From positions 1 to 64,000 of the forward strand of contig JAUQVX010000011.1 of the NCBI GenBank assembly GCA_039794565.1: 64,000 bases of DNA, in the 5' to 3' direction. This DNA comes from Gloeomargarita sp. SRBZ-1_bins_9. Lineage in GTDB: Bacteria; Cyanobacteriota; Cyanobacteriia; Gloeomargaritales; Gloeomargaritaceae. This document shows, one piece after another, positions 8,006-20,310 of this stretch. The translations under genes were made by a program, and so were the position numbers. Numbering within the stretch: the first letter of the stretch is position 1; the number at the start of each line of letters is the position of its first letter. The notes beneath the pieces were generated by a model, which saw only the letters and a list, made by a program, of their open reading frames with translations, was not told the DNA's origin and did not search any database.

Positions 8006-9218
8006 CCCGGTCAATGACCCGAATCCTGCCGTCGGGCGTCACTTGCCACACGTCGTAGCTGCCGATCACATCCCCCCATTCATCAAAGTCCACATTGCCG
8101 CTGGCGCCCTGGTAATCAATCGGTTGACCTTGGCGGAGCAATTCCAGGGCTTGGCAGACGTCCGTTACCGGTTGTCCCGGCGGCCCCCCCACCTCTCGAA
8201 TCTTCGGGGCAATGTCCACCCCCCGGTTACTCCCTGCTGCCTGCGCCGCCAGCACAATCACCGCTGCTGCATCCCAGGTTTGGGCCGCGTAAGGGGGCAA
8301 GGCCGTCCCTCGCCTTTGGCGCCAGAGGTTTTCCAGTGCCGCCAGTCCCGGTCCATCCGCCCCTGGCACCGTGCCGATGGCCCCCGCCATGATGAACTGC
8401 CCCTGGGGATTCCGGCCCACACTAGCGACAAACTGTTCCGACTGCACCGCGTCTGTCAGCAGCAATTGCACCCCCGGCAATAGCCCCTGTTCGTAGGCGG
8501 ATTTGAACAACAGCGCCCCCGTTTCGGCATACACCGCCGCCATGACCGCTTGGGGTCGGTTGGCAAAGGCGCTGCGGGCTTCACTTTCTAACGTGGTGGC
8601 GTTGGGGTCGTAGCGGGTGGGGCGGTTGACGATCTGGCCTCCCTTTTGGGTGAACGCCTGGGTGAATTCCCGTTCAAACCCCAGGCCGTAGCTATTGTTA
8701 ATCACCACCGTGCTGACCCGCGTCAGTCCCCGTTTCAAAGCCAATGCGGCCAAAGCTGCGCCCTGGTAGGTATCTGGCGGGGCCGTGCGATACCAAAAGC
8801 CCTTGTATTCCCCTTTCTTGGCCCGTTCCGTGAATTCGGGGCTAGTGCTTCCCGGCGACACCATCGGCACCTGATTGCGCACCGCCACATCCAACGCCGC
8901 CTGGGAGACGCTGCTAGCAAAGGAACCCACCACCCCACCGACCCGGTCGACTTCCGCCAATTTGGTCATGGCCGCCGCCCCCGCCGTTGGTTGGGTCTGG
9001 TCATCCTCCTTGACGACCGTTACCGGTTGGCCGTTGACCCCCCCACAGGCGTTCACCTGTTCCACCAGCAATTCCACCGCCGGGATCATTTCCTGACCCA
9101 GGGGCGCCAAATCCCCCGTCGCCGGCAGCAGCACCCCCAACTTCAACCCCTGGGTGCCCGGTTGGCAACCCGCCACCAACCCCATCAATGCCAGTCCCGC
9201 CATGGCCCAGCGCTTCAT
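7995..9218 (-). CDS. Branched-chain amino acid/amide-type ABC transporter substrate-binding lipoprotein
   Basis: 407 residues with a lipobox (GLVAGC) after a short hydrophobic signal, so a lipid-anchored periplasmic binding protein. The fold is type I periplasmic binding (LivJ/UrtA-like): KLGVLLPATGDLAPLGQ at the N-terminus, CGGVNGQPVTVVKEDDQ, VVGSFASSVSQAALDVA and PMVSPGSTSPEFTE. Ligands in this family include branched-chain amino acids, neutral amino acids, urea and short amides; the sequence alone does not tell me which. No permease or ATPase genes are next to it, so it must pair with components elsewhere or act as a sensor. Confidence 0.87.
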   Translation of the reverse strand: MKRWAMAGLALMGLVAGCQPGTQGLKLGVLLPATGDLAPLGQEMIPAVELLVEQVNACGGVNGQPVTVVKEDDQTQPTAGAAAMTKLAEVDRVGGVVGSFASSVSQAALDVAVRNQVPMVSPGSTSPEFTERAKKGEYKGFWYRTAPPDTYQGAALAALALKRGLTRVSTVVINNSYGLGFEREFTQAFTQKGGQIVNRPTRYDPNATTLESEARSAFANRPQAVMAAVYAETGALLFKSAYEQGLLPGVQLLLTDAVQSEQFVASVGRNPQGQFIMAGAIGTVPGADGPGLAALENLWRQRRGTALPPYAAQTWDAAAVIVLAAQAAGSNRGVDIAPKIREVGGPPGQPVTDVCQALELLRQGQPIDYQGASGNVDFDEWGDVIGSYDVWQVTPDGRIRVIDRVKP

Positions 9219-9263
9219 GGATTTCCCACACCTTTCCGTACGACTATAGCACTGGATTTTAGT

Positions 9264-10193
9264 TCAAGGGCTCAGGCGATGGTCCACAAAATAGGTCACC
9301 CGGCGAAAGCGCGGCCAATCCAGCGCCCGCATATCCTGTTCCATGCGCTGTCGGCTCGCCGTTACATCCCGACAAACGGGGTCTAGGGTGTGTAGTGGAA
9401 CATAGCCAACCTGACAAATGGGAACTTGACCATAAAACGCCGCCCAATTGCTGTAGGTGCTCGGTGGAGCAATCAGGTAATCGCAGCGGGCCAAGGTGTA
9501 TAAATCGGTGACCGGATGCCCCGGACCAAAGTACACGGCAAAGTCCCGAAAGACATGGGCCTGGTCGCGGAAGTTTTCATCGGAGCACAGGACAAAGGCC
9601 AGTCTTTTTCCGGGCAGTAGATCTGTCATGCGTTCCATCGCTAGCCGCCACATCTCCAAGCCATGAAATCCCCCATAGCATCGGTAATCCCCTGCCCGAA
9701 TATGCAGGCCAATGAGCACATCGTACCTATCCCGCAAGGGTTGGATAAAATCGGCAACTTGCTGCTGATAAACGGGTATAGGTGTGAACCACTCCCGAAT
9801 GGTTTGTTGGTGTTTCACAAAGCAACGGGGCGCCCGCACGTACCAGGCCCGGACAAATAAGGCTTTTTTCACCACCAGGTCATCCAGGATGAGGGGATTG
9901 CCCCAGTGTTTACCCGGATCCGGTAGAACGTGGATGTGGGACTTTAACGCCGGATAACGATGCACCAATTTACGCAGGGCGCGAACGCCAGTGTAAATCA
10001 GCTTTGGTACCCAAGGACGGGGGGGAAAGCGGAAAATATCAGGATGGGATGCGGTACCGACAAAATAGGGTGTATATTCGGCAAACCCCCAATCTATCAA
10101 CGCATGTCCTGTCTCCAGGGCATAGGCCAGGAGGTGGGCACTGATGAGTAAACGATTGCCCAGGCGGCCAAAACGGTGGGTCAGTACAATCAT
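9264..10193 (-). CDS. Fucosyltransferase-like glycosyltransferase (GT11/O-FucT superfamily)
   Basis: 309 residues. The N-terminal GRLGNRLLISAHL, the HIRAGDY motif in the middle (HxRxxDY type) and VLCSDENF plus TDLYTLARCDYLIAPPSTYSNWAAFYG in the second half are the pattern of alpha-1,2/1,6-fucosyltransferase-related enzymes of the GT-B type. The likely job is transfer of a GDP-sugar, probably fucose, onto a surface glycan. It lies between the binding-protein gene (45 bp) and the divergent second nucleotidyltransferase gene. No other polysaccharide genes are adjacent; GT2 and GT61 genes lie about 3-4 kb away. Confidence 0.72.
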   Translation of the reverse strand: MIVLTHRFGRLGNRLLISAHLLAYALETGHALIDWGFAEYTPYFVGTASHPDIFRFPPRPWVPKLIYTGVRALRKLVHRYPALKSHIHVLPDPGKHWGNPLILDDLVVKKALFVRAWYVRAPRCFVKHQQTIREWFTPIPVYQQQVADFIQPLRDRYDVLIGLHIRAGDYRCYGGFHGLEMWRLAMERMTDLLPGKRLAFVLCSDENFRDQAHVFRDFAVYFGPGHPVTDLYTLARCDYLIAPPSTYSNWAAFYGQVPICQVGYVPLHTLDPVCRDVTASRQRMEQDMRALDWPRFRRVTYFVDHRLSP

Positions 10194-10274
10194 GGGCTAG
10201 ACTTAACCTTTCAGGGATAATCTTACAGGGCTGCGACTGGCACCGATGGCTCTGTACCCAAAAGAGGGCCTTGC

Positions 10275-11501
10275 ATGCTCAACCCCTTTGACCCCCAAAC
10301 CTGGCCCCTATCCCTAGATGACTTACCCCCGGGCGGTTATCTGGTGGGGGGTGCGGTGCGGGATGGTCTCCTGGGGCGCGCCAAGGCATCCTGGGATTTG
10401 GACCTGGTCTGCCCCACGGACGTCATTCGCCTGGGTAAGCGCTTAGCCCGCCAATATCGCACCGGTTTTGTGGTGCTCGATGCCGACCGGCAAATTGCCC
10501 GTCTCATCTTCCCTGGCGTCACGGTGGATTTGAGCGCGCTGCAGGGGGATGACATCCACAGCGATTTGCGCCAGCGGGATTTCACCGTCAATGCCATGGC
10601 CTGGAACTACACCACCCGGGAGTTACAGGACCCCTACCACGGCCAGGCCGATTTGCACTGGAAAACCCTGCGCATGGTACATCCGGAAAATTTGCGCCAG
10701 GACCCCTTGCGGGTCTTACGGGCCTATCGGTTAGCCGCCCAATTGCACTTTGAGATCGAAGCCAGCACCCAACAAACCCTACGGGATTGCGCGCCCTATT
10801 TGGCTCAAGTGGCTCCCGAGCGGGTGCAAACCGAAATCAGTCTATTACTGGCAGAAGGGAATGGTCCCCCGTGGGTCATCCGCGCCCAAGAAGATGGCGT
10901 TCTGCAACCCTGGTTCCCCGATGTTCAACAGACCTGGCTAACCTTACTGCCCCGCTGGGAGGACGTTCTGAGCCTTTACCCCCCCTTGACCCCCTACCTG
11001 ACCCGGGAGCTGCGGGCGGACCGTTCGGTGATCCAGACCTTGAAGCTGCGCTGCTTACTGGGCGATGACCCTGCCGCTGTCGAACAAACCCTGACCCATT
11101 TACGTTACAGCCGCGCCGAAATCGCATACCTGGTGAAGCTAGTGCATCTGTGGCCCCGGTTTGTGGTCCTGCTGGAGCAATCGTCCGTGCCGATTCCCGA
11201 CCAATTTGCCCTGTTTCAACAGGCGGGGGACGTGCTGCCGGGGTTAGTGGCGCTGGCGCTGGTGCAGGGGTATCCTGTCACCCAGGTGGGCCCTTGGCTA
11301 GAACACTACGCCGACCCCCAGGACCCCGTCGCCCATGCTTTGCCCCTGGTGACCGGTCACGACCTCATGCAGCACCTGGGACTCACCCCCGGCCCCCACA
11401 TCGGTGAATTGCTGCGTGCCCTAGCGCTAGCCCATGCCCAAGGGGAGATCCGCAACCGGCAAGACGCCCTGGCCCTGGCACAAAAACTAGCCTTCCCGTA
11501 G
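10275..11501 (+). CDS. Class II tRNA nucleotidyltransferase / poly(A) polymerase-type enzyme (copy 2)
   Basis: 408 residues. Motifs: GGAVRDGLLG, metal-binding WDLDLV, QRDFTVNAMAW, and a well-preserved QDPLRVLRAYRLAAQLHFEIE (motif C/D region), followed by ERVQTEISLLL and a helical tail. Between DxD and RRDF-type motifs only about ten residues (SALQGDDIHSDL) replace the long insert of copy 1. CC-adding enzymes are known to lack a flexible loop in this region that CCA- and A-adding enzymes have. I therefore infer CC-addition for this copy, without proof. The 3' end overlaps gatC by 15 bp tail to tail. Confidence 0.88.
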   Translation: MLNPFDPQTWPLSLDDLPPGGYLVGGAVRDGLLGRAKASWDLDLVCPTDVIRLGKRLARQYRTGFVVLDADRQIARLIFPGVTVDLSALQGDDIHSDLRQRDFTVNAMAWNYTTRELQDPYHGQADLHWKTLRMVHPENLRQDPLRVLRAYRLAAQLHFEIEASTQQTLRDCAPYLAQVAPERVQTEISLLLAEGNGPPWVIRAQEDGVLQPWFPDVQQTWLTLLPRWEDVLSLYPPLTPYLTRELRADRSVIQTLKLRCLLGDDPAAVEQTLTHLRYSRAEIAYLVKLVHLWPRFVVLLEQSSVPIPDQFALFQQAGDVLPGLVALALVQGYPVTQVGPWLEHYADPQDPVAHALPLVTGHDLMQHLGLTPGPHIGELLRALALAHAQGEIRNRQDALALAQKLAFP

Positions 11502-11780
11502 GATTTGGGGGACTTGGAAAAAGCGGTCCTCGGGCGCCGGCGCCGCCTGCAGCAGCAAATCCGTCAATGTTGAAGGCACCGGTTCATCGGGGCGCAACAC
11601 ATTAGCCGTATCCACCGCGTGCAGCGTTGGCGGCACATCCTGCAGGTCCAACTGCTGAATCTGGGCCATGTAATCCAAAATGGACCCCAACTGCTGGCTG
11701 AAGGTGGCAATTTCTTCCGGGGTCAAAGCCAGCCGCGCCAGGTAGGCCAACCGCGCCGTTTCTTCGGGAGTAATCGCCAT
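11487..11780 (-). CDS. gatC: Aspartyl/glutamyl-tRNA amidotransferase subunit C
   Basis: 97 residues. GatC stabilises the GatCAB complex that converts Glu-tRNA(Gln), and in some species Asp-tRNA(Asn), to the amide form. The family pattern is clear: ITPEETARLAYLARLALTPEE at the N-terminus, LDYMAQIQQLDLQDVPPTLHA, and LRPDEPVPSTL near the C-terminus. I start at ATG 11780, one base after the ycf3 stop; a longer frame begins at 11795 inside ycf3. gatA and gatB are not in this window. Confidence 0.93.
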   Translation of the reverse strand: MAITPEETARLAYLARLALTPEEIATFSQQLGSILDYMAQIQQLDLQDVPPTLHAVDTANVLRPDEPVPSTLTDLLLQAAPAPEDRFFQVPQILREG

Positions 11781-11781
11781 T

Positions 11782-12300
11782 TCAAAACACCTCAATCTGA
11801 CCGCGTCCGGTGGTTTTCAACCAATTTTGCGCTTCGATGTAGTTGTTGGGGGCCAAGCGGATCGCCTCCTGCCAGTACTGGGCCGCCTTGTCAAACAATT
11901 CTTCGGCCAATTCCGGTTGGTTCGCCGCCTTGGCCTGCTCACCCTGGTAGTGATAAATGACGGCGATATTGTTGAGCGCCTGGGGCATGCGGGGATTCAA
12001 AGCCAAGGCTTGGTGGTAGTACTCCAGGGCCTTTTCATGGTCACCGTTACTGGTGTGGATCAGGCCAATGTTGTACAGGATAAAACTGCGGTCGTAGGGG
12101 TCATCCTCCAACGCCAGCGCCTCTTCGTAATTTTTCAGTGCTTCAGCGTATTCTCCTTCTGCTTGGGCGCTCATGCCATCCCGGTAGTAGGCAAATGCCG
12201 CTTTCTCCTTGGGGCTGGCCGGCAACAACTTCAACAACAAATCCGCCAGCACCGTGAAGGTCTTATCAATAAAATTATCGTTGCGCTGGGAGCGGGGCAT
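11782..12300 (-). CDS. ycf3: Photosystem I assembly protein Ycf3
   Basis: 172 residues, the usual Ycf3 length. Starts [17 protein letters not shown], which is diagnostic. Three TPR units follow ([36 protein letters not shown], and an [16 protein letters not shown] unit). Ycf3 binds PsaA/PsaD on the stromal/cytoplasmic side of thylakoids during photosystem I assembly. I chose ATG 12300 rather than the open frame to 12348 because the conserved N-terminus begins there. It lies 5 bp downstream of the GT2 gene and 1 bp upstream of gatC, so a GT2-ycf3-gatC operon is likely. Confidence 0.97.
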   Translation of the reverse strand: MPRSQRNDNFIDKTFTVLADLLLKLLPASPKEKAAFAYYRDGMSAQAEGEYAEALKNYEEALALEDDPYDRSFILYNIGLIHTSNGDHEKALEYYHQALALNPRMPQALNNIAVIYHYQGEQAKAANQPELAEELFDKAAQYWQEAIRLAPNNYIEAQNWLKTTGRGQIEVF

Positions 12301-12305
12301 AGGCG

Positions 12306-13649
12306 TCAGGGTTCCACCGTGTACTGCACATGCACCGTTTTCACCCATTTTAACCGCTTAGGCCGGACCGCCACCCGCACCATCATCGTCGCCACCACCG
12401 GCAGCCAGTGCAGCATATACACCATCATCCGCAAAGACGCCCCCAGCAACCGCCAGCGGGAGTAGGTTTTTCCCTCCAGTTGCGCCAAGCCCCGCCAGGT
12501 AGACCCGCAAAACAGCAGCAGCATCACCCCCGTCAAGGGCCACAGCAACGGCGGATGTTTCGTCCACAGGGCCATTAACCCATCCGGGATCGTGGCTGCC
12601 GGCAACAAGTATTGGCTCAGGTAGGACACGCCCGTATCCCAGCGTTTCACTCCCCCCCAGGGCCAAAACAGCCAGGGCCGCCAGTAGTCCAAATAACGTT
12701 GGTACCCCCCTTCCGCCCAGCGATTGCGTTGATGCCACAGCGCCCGGAAATTGGTCACCCCCTCCTCCAGAACGCTGGGTGTGAACAAAAACTCGATATC
12801 CCAGGCGTCCAGATGCAACCGGAAGGTCAAATCCAGGTCATCCGTGAGCGTGCCTTCGTTCCAGCCCCCCACCCGCAGCAGGGCCGAGCGCCGCACAAAC
12901 TGACCATTGCCCCGCAGTTCCGCCACGCCTCCCAGCCGCCGCCGCTGTTGTTGCAAAAACGCATCCAGCACCATTTCAATTTGCTGGCCCCGCAGCCACC
13001 AGTTTTTCGGTCCTGGAGCAATCGCCTTGCGCACCTGCACCGCACCGATGTGGGGTTGGCGAAACAGGGGTACAATCCAGCGCAGCAAATCCGGCGGCAC
13101 CTGGGCATCCGCATCAAACACCCCAATAATTTCTCCCCGACTCAGCCGCAGGCCATCGTTGAGTGCCCCGGACTTACCGCCCCCTGCCCCTGCCGGTCGG
13201 TGCAGCACCCGCAGTTGGGGATATTCGGCGCACAGTTGGTCCAAAATCCGCCCCGTGCCATCCGTACTGCCGTCATCGATCACCCACAGCTCGTAATCCG
13301 GGTAATCCAACTGACCCAGGGAGCGCACCAGCCGTTCGATCACCGCCTCTTCGTTTTTGGCCGCCACCAGCAGACTCACCCGGGGCAAGTCAGCATCCTC
13401 CTCAAGCGTTGGTGGGGGAGCAGGAGACCCCTTGGCCCACAACAGGCGCAAAGCTTGCAGACCCATCACCGTCGTCAACAGCCACACCACCCAGGGACCC
13501 CAGGACACCCAGTGCAACGCAATCGTCCCCCCCCAGACTAGGGAGAGCACCACCACCGCCTTGCGCCGCCGTCCCTGGCCGTAGCGGTTGAAATCCCGGG
13601 GGGCAGGGTCATAACATTCCGGCTGTTCCCAGACCTGTTCGATGGCCAT
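12306..13649 (-). CDS. GT2 glycosyltransferase, probably the monoglucosyldiacylglycerol synthase type
   Basis: 447 residues. Two N-terminal membrane helices, then a processive-type GT2 domain: [29 protein letters not shown], the FDADAQ metal site, acceptor-site [11 protein letters not shown], and the [17 protein letters not shown] (QxxRW) motif, followed by C-terminal membrane helices. The [13 protein letters not shown] layout fits cyanobacterial MgdA, which makes glucosyl-diacylglycerol, the first step of galactolipid synthesis in cyanobacteria. Another GT2 glycan synthase cannot be excluded. Forms a cluster with ycf3 and gatC. Confidence 0.75.
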   Translation of the reverse strand: MAIEQVWEQPECYDPAPRDFNRYGQGRRRKAVVVLSLVWGGTIALHWVSWGPWVVWLLTTVMGLQALRLLWAKGSPAPPPTLEEDADLPRVSLLVAAKNEEAVIERLVRSLGQLDYPDYELWVIDDGSTDGTGRILDQLCAEYPQLRVLHRPAGAGGGKSGALNDGLRLSRGEIIGVFDADAQVPPDLLRWIVPLFRQPHIGAVQVRKAIAPGPKNWWLRGQQIEMVLDAFLQQQRRRLGGVAELRGNGQFVRRSALLRVGGWNEGTLTDDLDLTFRLHLDAWDIEFLFTPSVLEEGVTNFRALWHQRNRWAEGGYQRYLDYWRPWLFWPWGGVKRWDTGVSYLSQYLLPAATIPDGLMALWTKHPPLLWPLTGVMLLLFCGSTWRGLAQLEGKTYSRWRLLGASLRMMVYMLHWLPVVATMMVRVAVRPKRLKWVKTVHVQYTVEP

Positions 13650-13674
13650 GTCCCCTCCTGTGCCTTTGCCCTCA

Positions 13675-14859
13675 CTATACCGCGTCTGCTTCTAGCCACG
13701 CCAGCGCCTGGGTTAAGTGCCGTCGATCAATCCATATCTCCTGTTGCCGCTGGTCCGGATGCGTCAACACCCCTTGCCCGACCACACACCCGTAATCCAC
13801 CCCCACTTGCCGCGCTATCCTCCAATAACATATCGGTTGATAGTTGGAGGAGAAAAACTCCAGTACCCGCGCCCCCGGCTGGCACCAGACCAAATTCGTC
13901 AAACCGGCACCGTGGGGGGCGACGATCCGTTGCGCCTGCTGAAACAACCCCACCTGCTGGGCGAAGCTTAAATCCTCCAGCCACACTGGTTGATAACCCC
14001 AAGTACGAAGTATTTCCAATACCTCTGGTTCATTCAGGACCCGCCGGAAACTTGCCCGCGAACGACTGATATAAATCCGGGGCTGGGTTTTCTCTGGGGG
14101 TTGGGCTAGGGATAGAAAAGTTTCCCGCAAAAACGTAAAGACCCAACCGGGTTTGAAGTAGGACATCCCCGGTAAACCCGTCAATGATGTCGCCACCACC
14201 GCTCGTGCTTGGATATGGCTATAGGCATCGGCCCAAAAGAGTTTTTTGCCCTCTAGACCCACCAGGTGCAACAGGGGTTGCAGTTTCTGGAGAGCAGGGA
14301 CAAACCGGTTCACATAAATCGTGTCAATTTGCGACCAAAACTGAGACTGTTTAAGCAAGTAAAGCCGGGGCAAAACATCCACCAGCAAATGATAATAATT
14401 GCTGCCCCCCCTCACACTGGCAATGGTCCCCACCGTCTGGTTGAGAAGTTTCGCTGGGGGAAAAGGCAATGTACAAACTGTGCACTCTTGGGGTCGTCGC
14501 CCCGGTTCATCCCAACCGTCGTAAATCAGGCGTCCATCAGGAGCAATGACATCCCCATACTGACTGGCCACCCGCCCCTGGTTGATCCGGTAACAAAACG
14601 CCGCAGGTACAGCAAATTCCCTTTGGTAAAAACTGGGGGGCAGGGTGGTATCTGGCCCTATCCAAGAAGGGGGGTCGAGGGTTTCCCCATGGGCCGGCAT
14701 AAGCACCTGATAGGCAGCCTGGTCAGGATGATGACGCCAGTAGCTTTCTGCGGATTCCCAATATCCCTGGGCCGGAACCCGCCCCCAAACCCTCAGCGCC
14801 ATTCGGGTCCCATAGCGTCGCAGGGGTCGCCATACCCACCGCTTCCATTGACCAATCAT
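13675..14859 (-). CDS. GT61-family glycosyltransferase (DUF563)
   Basis: 394 residues. The C-terminal half carries the family signature: PRIYISRSRASFRRVLNE, the E-V-L-E-I-L helix, and IVAPHGAGLTNLVWC. An N-terminal GGSNYYHLLVDVLPRLYLL precedes it. GT61 enzymes act on O-linked or capsular glycans; the sugar donor here is unknown. The start codon overlaps the stop of citrate synthase by four bases (ATGA), so translation is probably coupled although the functions look unrelated. Confidence 0.82.
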   Translation of the reverse strand: MIGQWKRWVWRPLRRYGTRMALRVWGRVPAQGYWESAESYWRHHPDQAAYQVLMPAHGETLDPPSWIGPDTTLPPSFYQREFAVPAAFCYRINQGRVASQYGDVIAPDGRLIYDGWDEPGRRPQECTVCTLPFPPAKLLNQTVGTIASVRGGSNYYHLLVDVLPRLYLLKQSQFWSQIDTIYVNRFVPALQKLQPLLHLVGLEGKKLFWADAYSHIQARAVVATSLTGLPGMSYFKPGWVFTFLRETFLSLAQPPEKTQPRIYISRSRASFRRVLNEPEVLEILRTWGYQPVWLEDLSFAQQVGLFQQAQRIVAPHGAGLTNLVWCQPGARVLEFFSSNYQPICYWRIARQVGVDYGCVVGQGVLTHPDQRQQEIWIDRRHLTQALAWLEADAV

Positions 14860-16004
14860 GCCGTGCGTTCCTGGATGGGGACATAAGGGCGGTTGTGTTC
14901 CCCCACATAGATTTGCGTCGGCCGGAAGATGCGGTTGTGATTCAGTTGTTCCTTCCAGTGAGCCAACCAGCCAGCCACTCGGGCAATGGCAAACACCGGC
15001 GTGAATAAATCGTTGGGAATCCCTAGCTTGCGATACACCAAACCGGAGTAGAAATCCACATTGGGATAAATCCCCTTGTGGCCCAGGCGCTCCACCACCA
15101 CCCGCTCGATTTCCAGGGCAATGTCGTAGTACTCGTCCGCCCCAAATTCATCAAACAGTTGTTTGGCCAAGTTCTGCAGGATAGTGGCCCGGGGGTCTTT
15201 CACTTTGTACACCCGATGGCCAAACCCAGGAATCCGGGCCTTTTTCTCCAGCAACCGGTCAATGTAGGGTTCCACGTTTTTCACCGAGCCAATTTCCTCA
15301 ATCATCTGCATCACATCCTCGTTGGCCCCCCCGTGCAACGGCCCGGCCAGGGTGCCCACTGCCGACGCCACCACGCCGTAGGGGTCGGTCAACGTCGAAG
15401 CCGTCACCATCGCCGCAAAGGTGGAGGCATTAATGGTGTGCTCCGCATGGAGAATCAAGCAGGTATCTAACACCCGGGCTTCTAAAGGATGGGGCACCTG
15501 TTCCCGCAGCATGTAGAGAAAGTTGGCGGCGTAGTCCTGGTCATCGCGGGGTTGCACGGGGTCATTCCCCTTGCGGATATGTTCAAAGGCCGCCACCATG
15601 GTAGGGATTTTGGCCAGCAAACGCACCACCGCCGCGCGGATATAGGCCGGGTCATCCAACGTACGCCGGGAGTAAAACAGCCCCAAGGCCGCTGCCGACG
15701 CCTGGAGCGCATCCATCGGGTGACCGCTTTCGGGAAAACACTTCATCATGTCCCGGATGCGGTATTTGACGCGGCGATGGTAGGTAATTTCCCGTTCAAA
15801 CGCTTGCAGTTCACTGGCGGTGGGCAGCTGACCCCAGATTAGCAAATAGGCCACCTCCAAAAAGCTGCTTTTGGCCGCCAATTCTTCGATGGGAATCCCC
15901 CGATACTCCAAAATGCCCCTTTGCCCATCCACATAACTGATGCTGGATTGGGTCACCGGTACTCCTTCCAATCCCGGGTAGTAATCGCAGGCCAAGGTGG
16001 TCAT
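14856..16004 (-). CDS. gltA: Citrate synthase
   Basis: 382 residues, type II-like short form. Condenses acetyl-CoA and oxaloacetate; in a diazotroph it feeds 2-oxoglutarate supply for ammonium assimilation. Visible landmarks: YVDGQRGILEYRGIPIEEL, the ESGHPMDAL loop, HAEHTINASTFAA with the active-site His, GPLHGGANEDVMQM, and PGFGHRVYKVKDPRA with the binding His and Arg residues. The downstream GT61 gene overlaps it by 4 bp. rsmH lies 42 bp upstream on the same strand. Confidence 0.97.
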   Translation of the reverse strand: MTTLACDYYPGLEGVPVTQSSISYVDGQRGILEYRGIPIEELAAKSSFLEVAYLLIWGQLPTASELQAFEREITYHRRVKYRIRDMMKCFPESGHPMDALQASAAALGLFYSRRTLDDPAYIRAAVVRLLAKIPTMVAAFEHIRKGNDPVQPRDDQDYAANFLYMLREQVPHPLEARVLDTCLILHAEHTINASTFAAMVTASTLTDPYGVVASAVGTLAGPLHGGANEDVMQMIEEIGSVKNVEPYIDRLLEKKARIPGFGHRVYKVKDPRATILQNLAKQLFDEFGADEYYDIALEIERVVVERLGHKGIYPNVDFYSGLVYRKLGIPNDLFTPVFAIARVAGWLAHWKEQLNHNRIFRPTQIYVGEHNRPYVPIQERTA

Positions 16005-16046
16005 GGGCAGTGGTCGTATCCCGCTGTGAGTTATCCGCTCATTATA

Positions 16047-18781
<2,735 letters not shown>

Positions 18782-18785
<4 letters not shown>

Positions 18786-20284
18786 ATCCCCAAGCGCCGC
18801 AGCAGCGCCCGTCCCTTCTGCTCGAACTGGGTCACCTGCTCCTGCAGAAACTGGCGATTCTCCTGCGGCGTTTCCAGCACCTGGCCGTCTTTAGTGAGTT
18901 TAAGACCCCGCCGCTCCAAAATCCCCCACACAAAGTCAAACGAGGGTTGCTGGCGTCGTTCTGCCAACAAAAACAGCAACTCCAAGTGGGACACCTTCAC
19001 CCCGTTGCCAATAACCGGACTGGCCAAAAACTGTATTTCACCGTCTAGTTCTGCCCGCTGGATCACCGCCCGATTAAAGCCCTCCGTAGGGTTCCCCTGG
19101 CCGACGACCGGATGGGCATACCCCAGCCCCGTCAGCACAACCAACGCCTGGCCAATCTGCTGTAGGGTGATCCCCTGGGGCGACAAACGCTCTACTAGTT
19201 CCGCTACCGTGACCGGTCCCTGCGCCAATTGTGCCACCAGCGGTTCATACAGACTCGGTTGCAACTGCACCTGACCCGCCGTCGTTTGGTGCTCCAGCTT
19301 GACCGCCTCCGGCAACACCGTCAGGACAAAAGGCAGGGGTTGAAAATAGCGCACCTGCATGTCCCCGCTGATGGTCACCGGCCCCCGCACATACACATCC
19401 CGGCGAAATTGACCATTCAAGTAGAAATCCCGCACCAGCTCCCGCATCGCCACGTCATTGATTTGGGCCAGATGGTTAATCGCCTGGGTCGGCAAATTAA
19501 AGGCATCTATGTGGTCTAGGACATGGGCTGAGCCAACGTAGCTCAATTTCGCCGTGCTCATTTCGGCCATCACCTCATCCACCCACAAGGGATGCCAGTG
19601 CTGGTTGAAAAACTCATGTACCAGGTAGTGCACATTTTGGTTCTTAAACTGTTCCAGGCGGGGAGCCAGCCAGGGGTGTTGCAGATAAATCGCCTGGTTG
19701 TTTTTCAGCAGTTCAATCAACTCCAGCGCTGTTTTTAAGCGTTCGATCAAAGTACCGCTGGAGCGCTCCCGATGGGCTTGCATCAGTTTTTGTATCGGCG
19801 CCATAACACCCCACCCCGGCAGGGTATTGTAGGAGACATAGACCACCCCACCCACCTTCAATTTGCGGCGGATAAATTCCCGAATAACCCGGCGATTTTC
19901 CTCGCTAATCCAGCTATAGATGCCGTGGAGGCAAATGAAATCAAACTCCGGCAAATCCTCTTCCAGATACTCCTGAAAACTGGCATCGCTGAAGGTCACA
20001 TTGGTTAAACCAGCGTCCGCCGCCAACTGGCGCGCCTGAGCAATATGGGTAGCATTGAAATCATTGGCGTAAAAACGACCCTGGGGATAGGCCGCCGCCA
20101 GTACATTCGTGGTCAGGCCGTAGCCGCAGGCCAACTCGCAGTAGGTAAAGGGCTGGTCCAACGGCCGAGGTTGCACCTGCTTGGTCAACAGGGAGAGATA
20201 GAGATTCGCCGGACTCAAATGGTGATAAAAGCCCTGGGTATAGGGAATTTCCGTTACGTAACCGTCCTGCCAGGTCGCCGCCAT
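18782..20284 (-). CDS. SAM-dependent methyltransferase with methyltransferase regulatory domain
   Basis: 500 residues. The N-terminal class I methyltransferase domain starts with PYTQGFYHHLSPANL and has SAM-binding motif I as YCELACGYGLTTNVLAA, acidic motif II as FYANDFN, and FICLHGIYSWI. The middle part (about residues 220-330) matches the methyltransferase regulatory domain type, with HEFFNQHWHPLWVDE. The C-terminal region looks like a winged-helix module (TVAELVERLSPQGITL). Substrate unknown. Same strand as the kinase gene upstream, with 26 bp between them. Confidence 0.82.
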
Positions 20285-20310
20285 CGCCTGCCCCCACCCA
20301 CGGGAACATT

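Noticed and set aside
12612-13541. 309-codon frame opposite the GT2 gene
   Set aside because: Same reason: Pro/His/Gln-rich antisense shadow of a clear enzyme gene.
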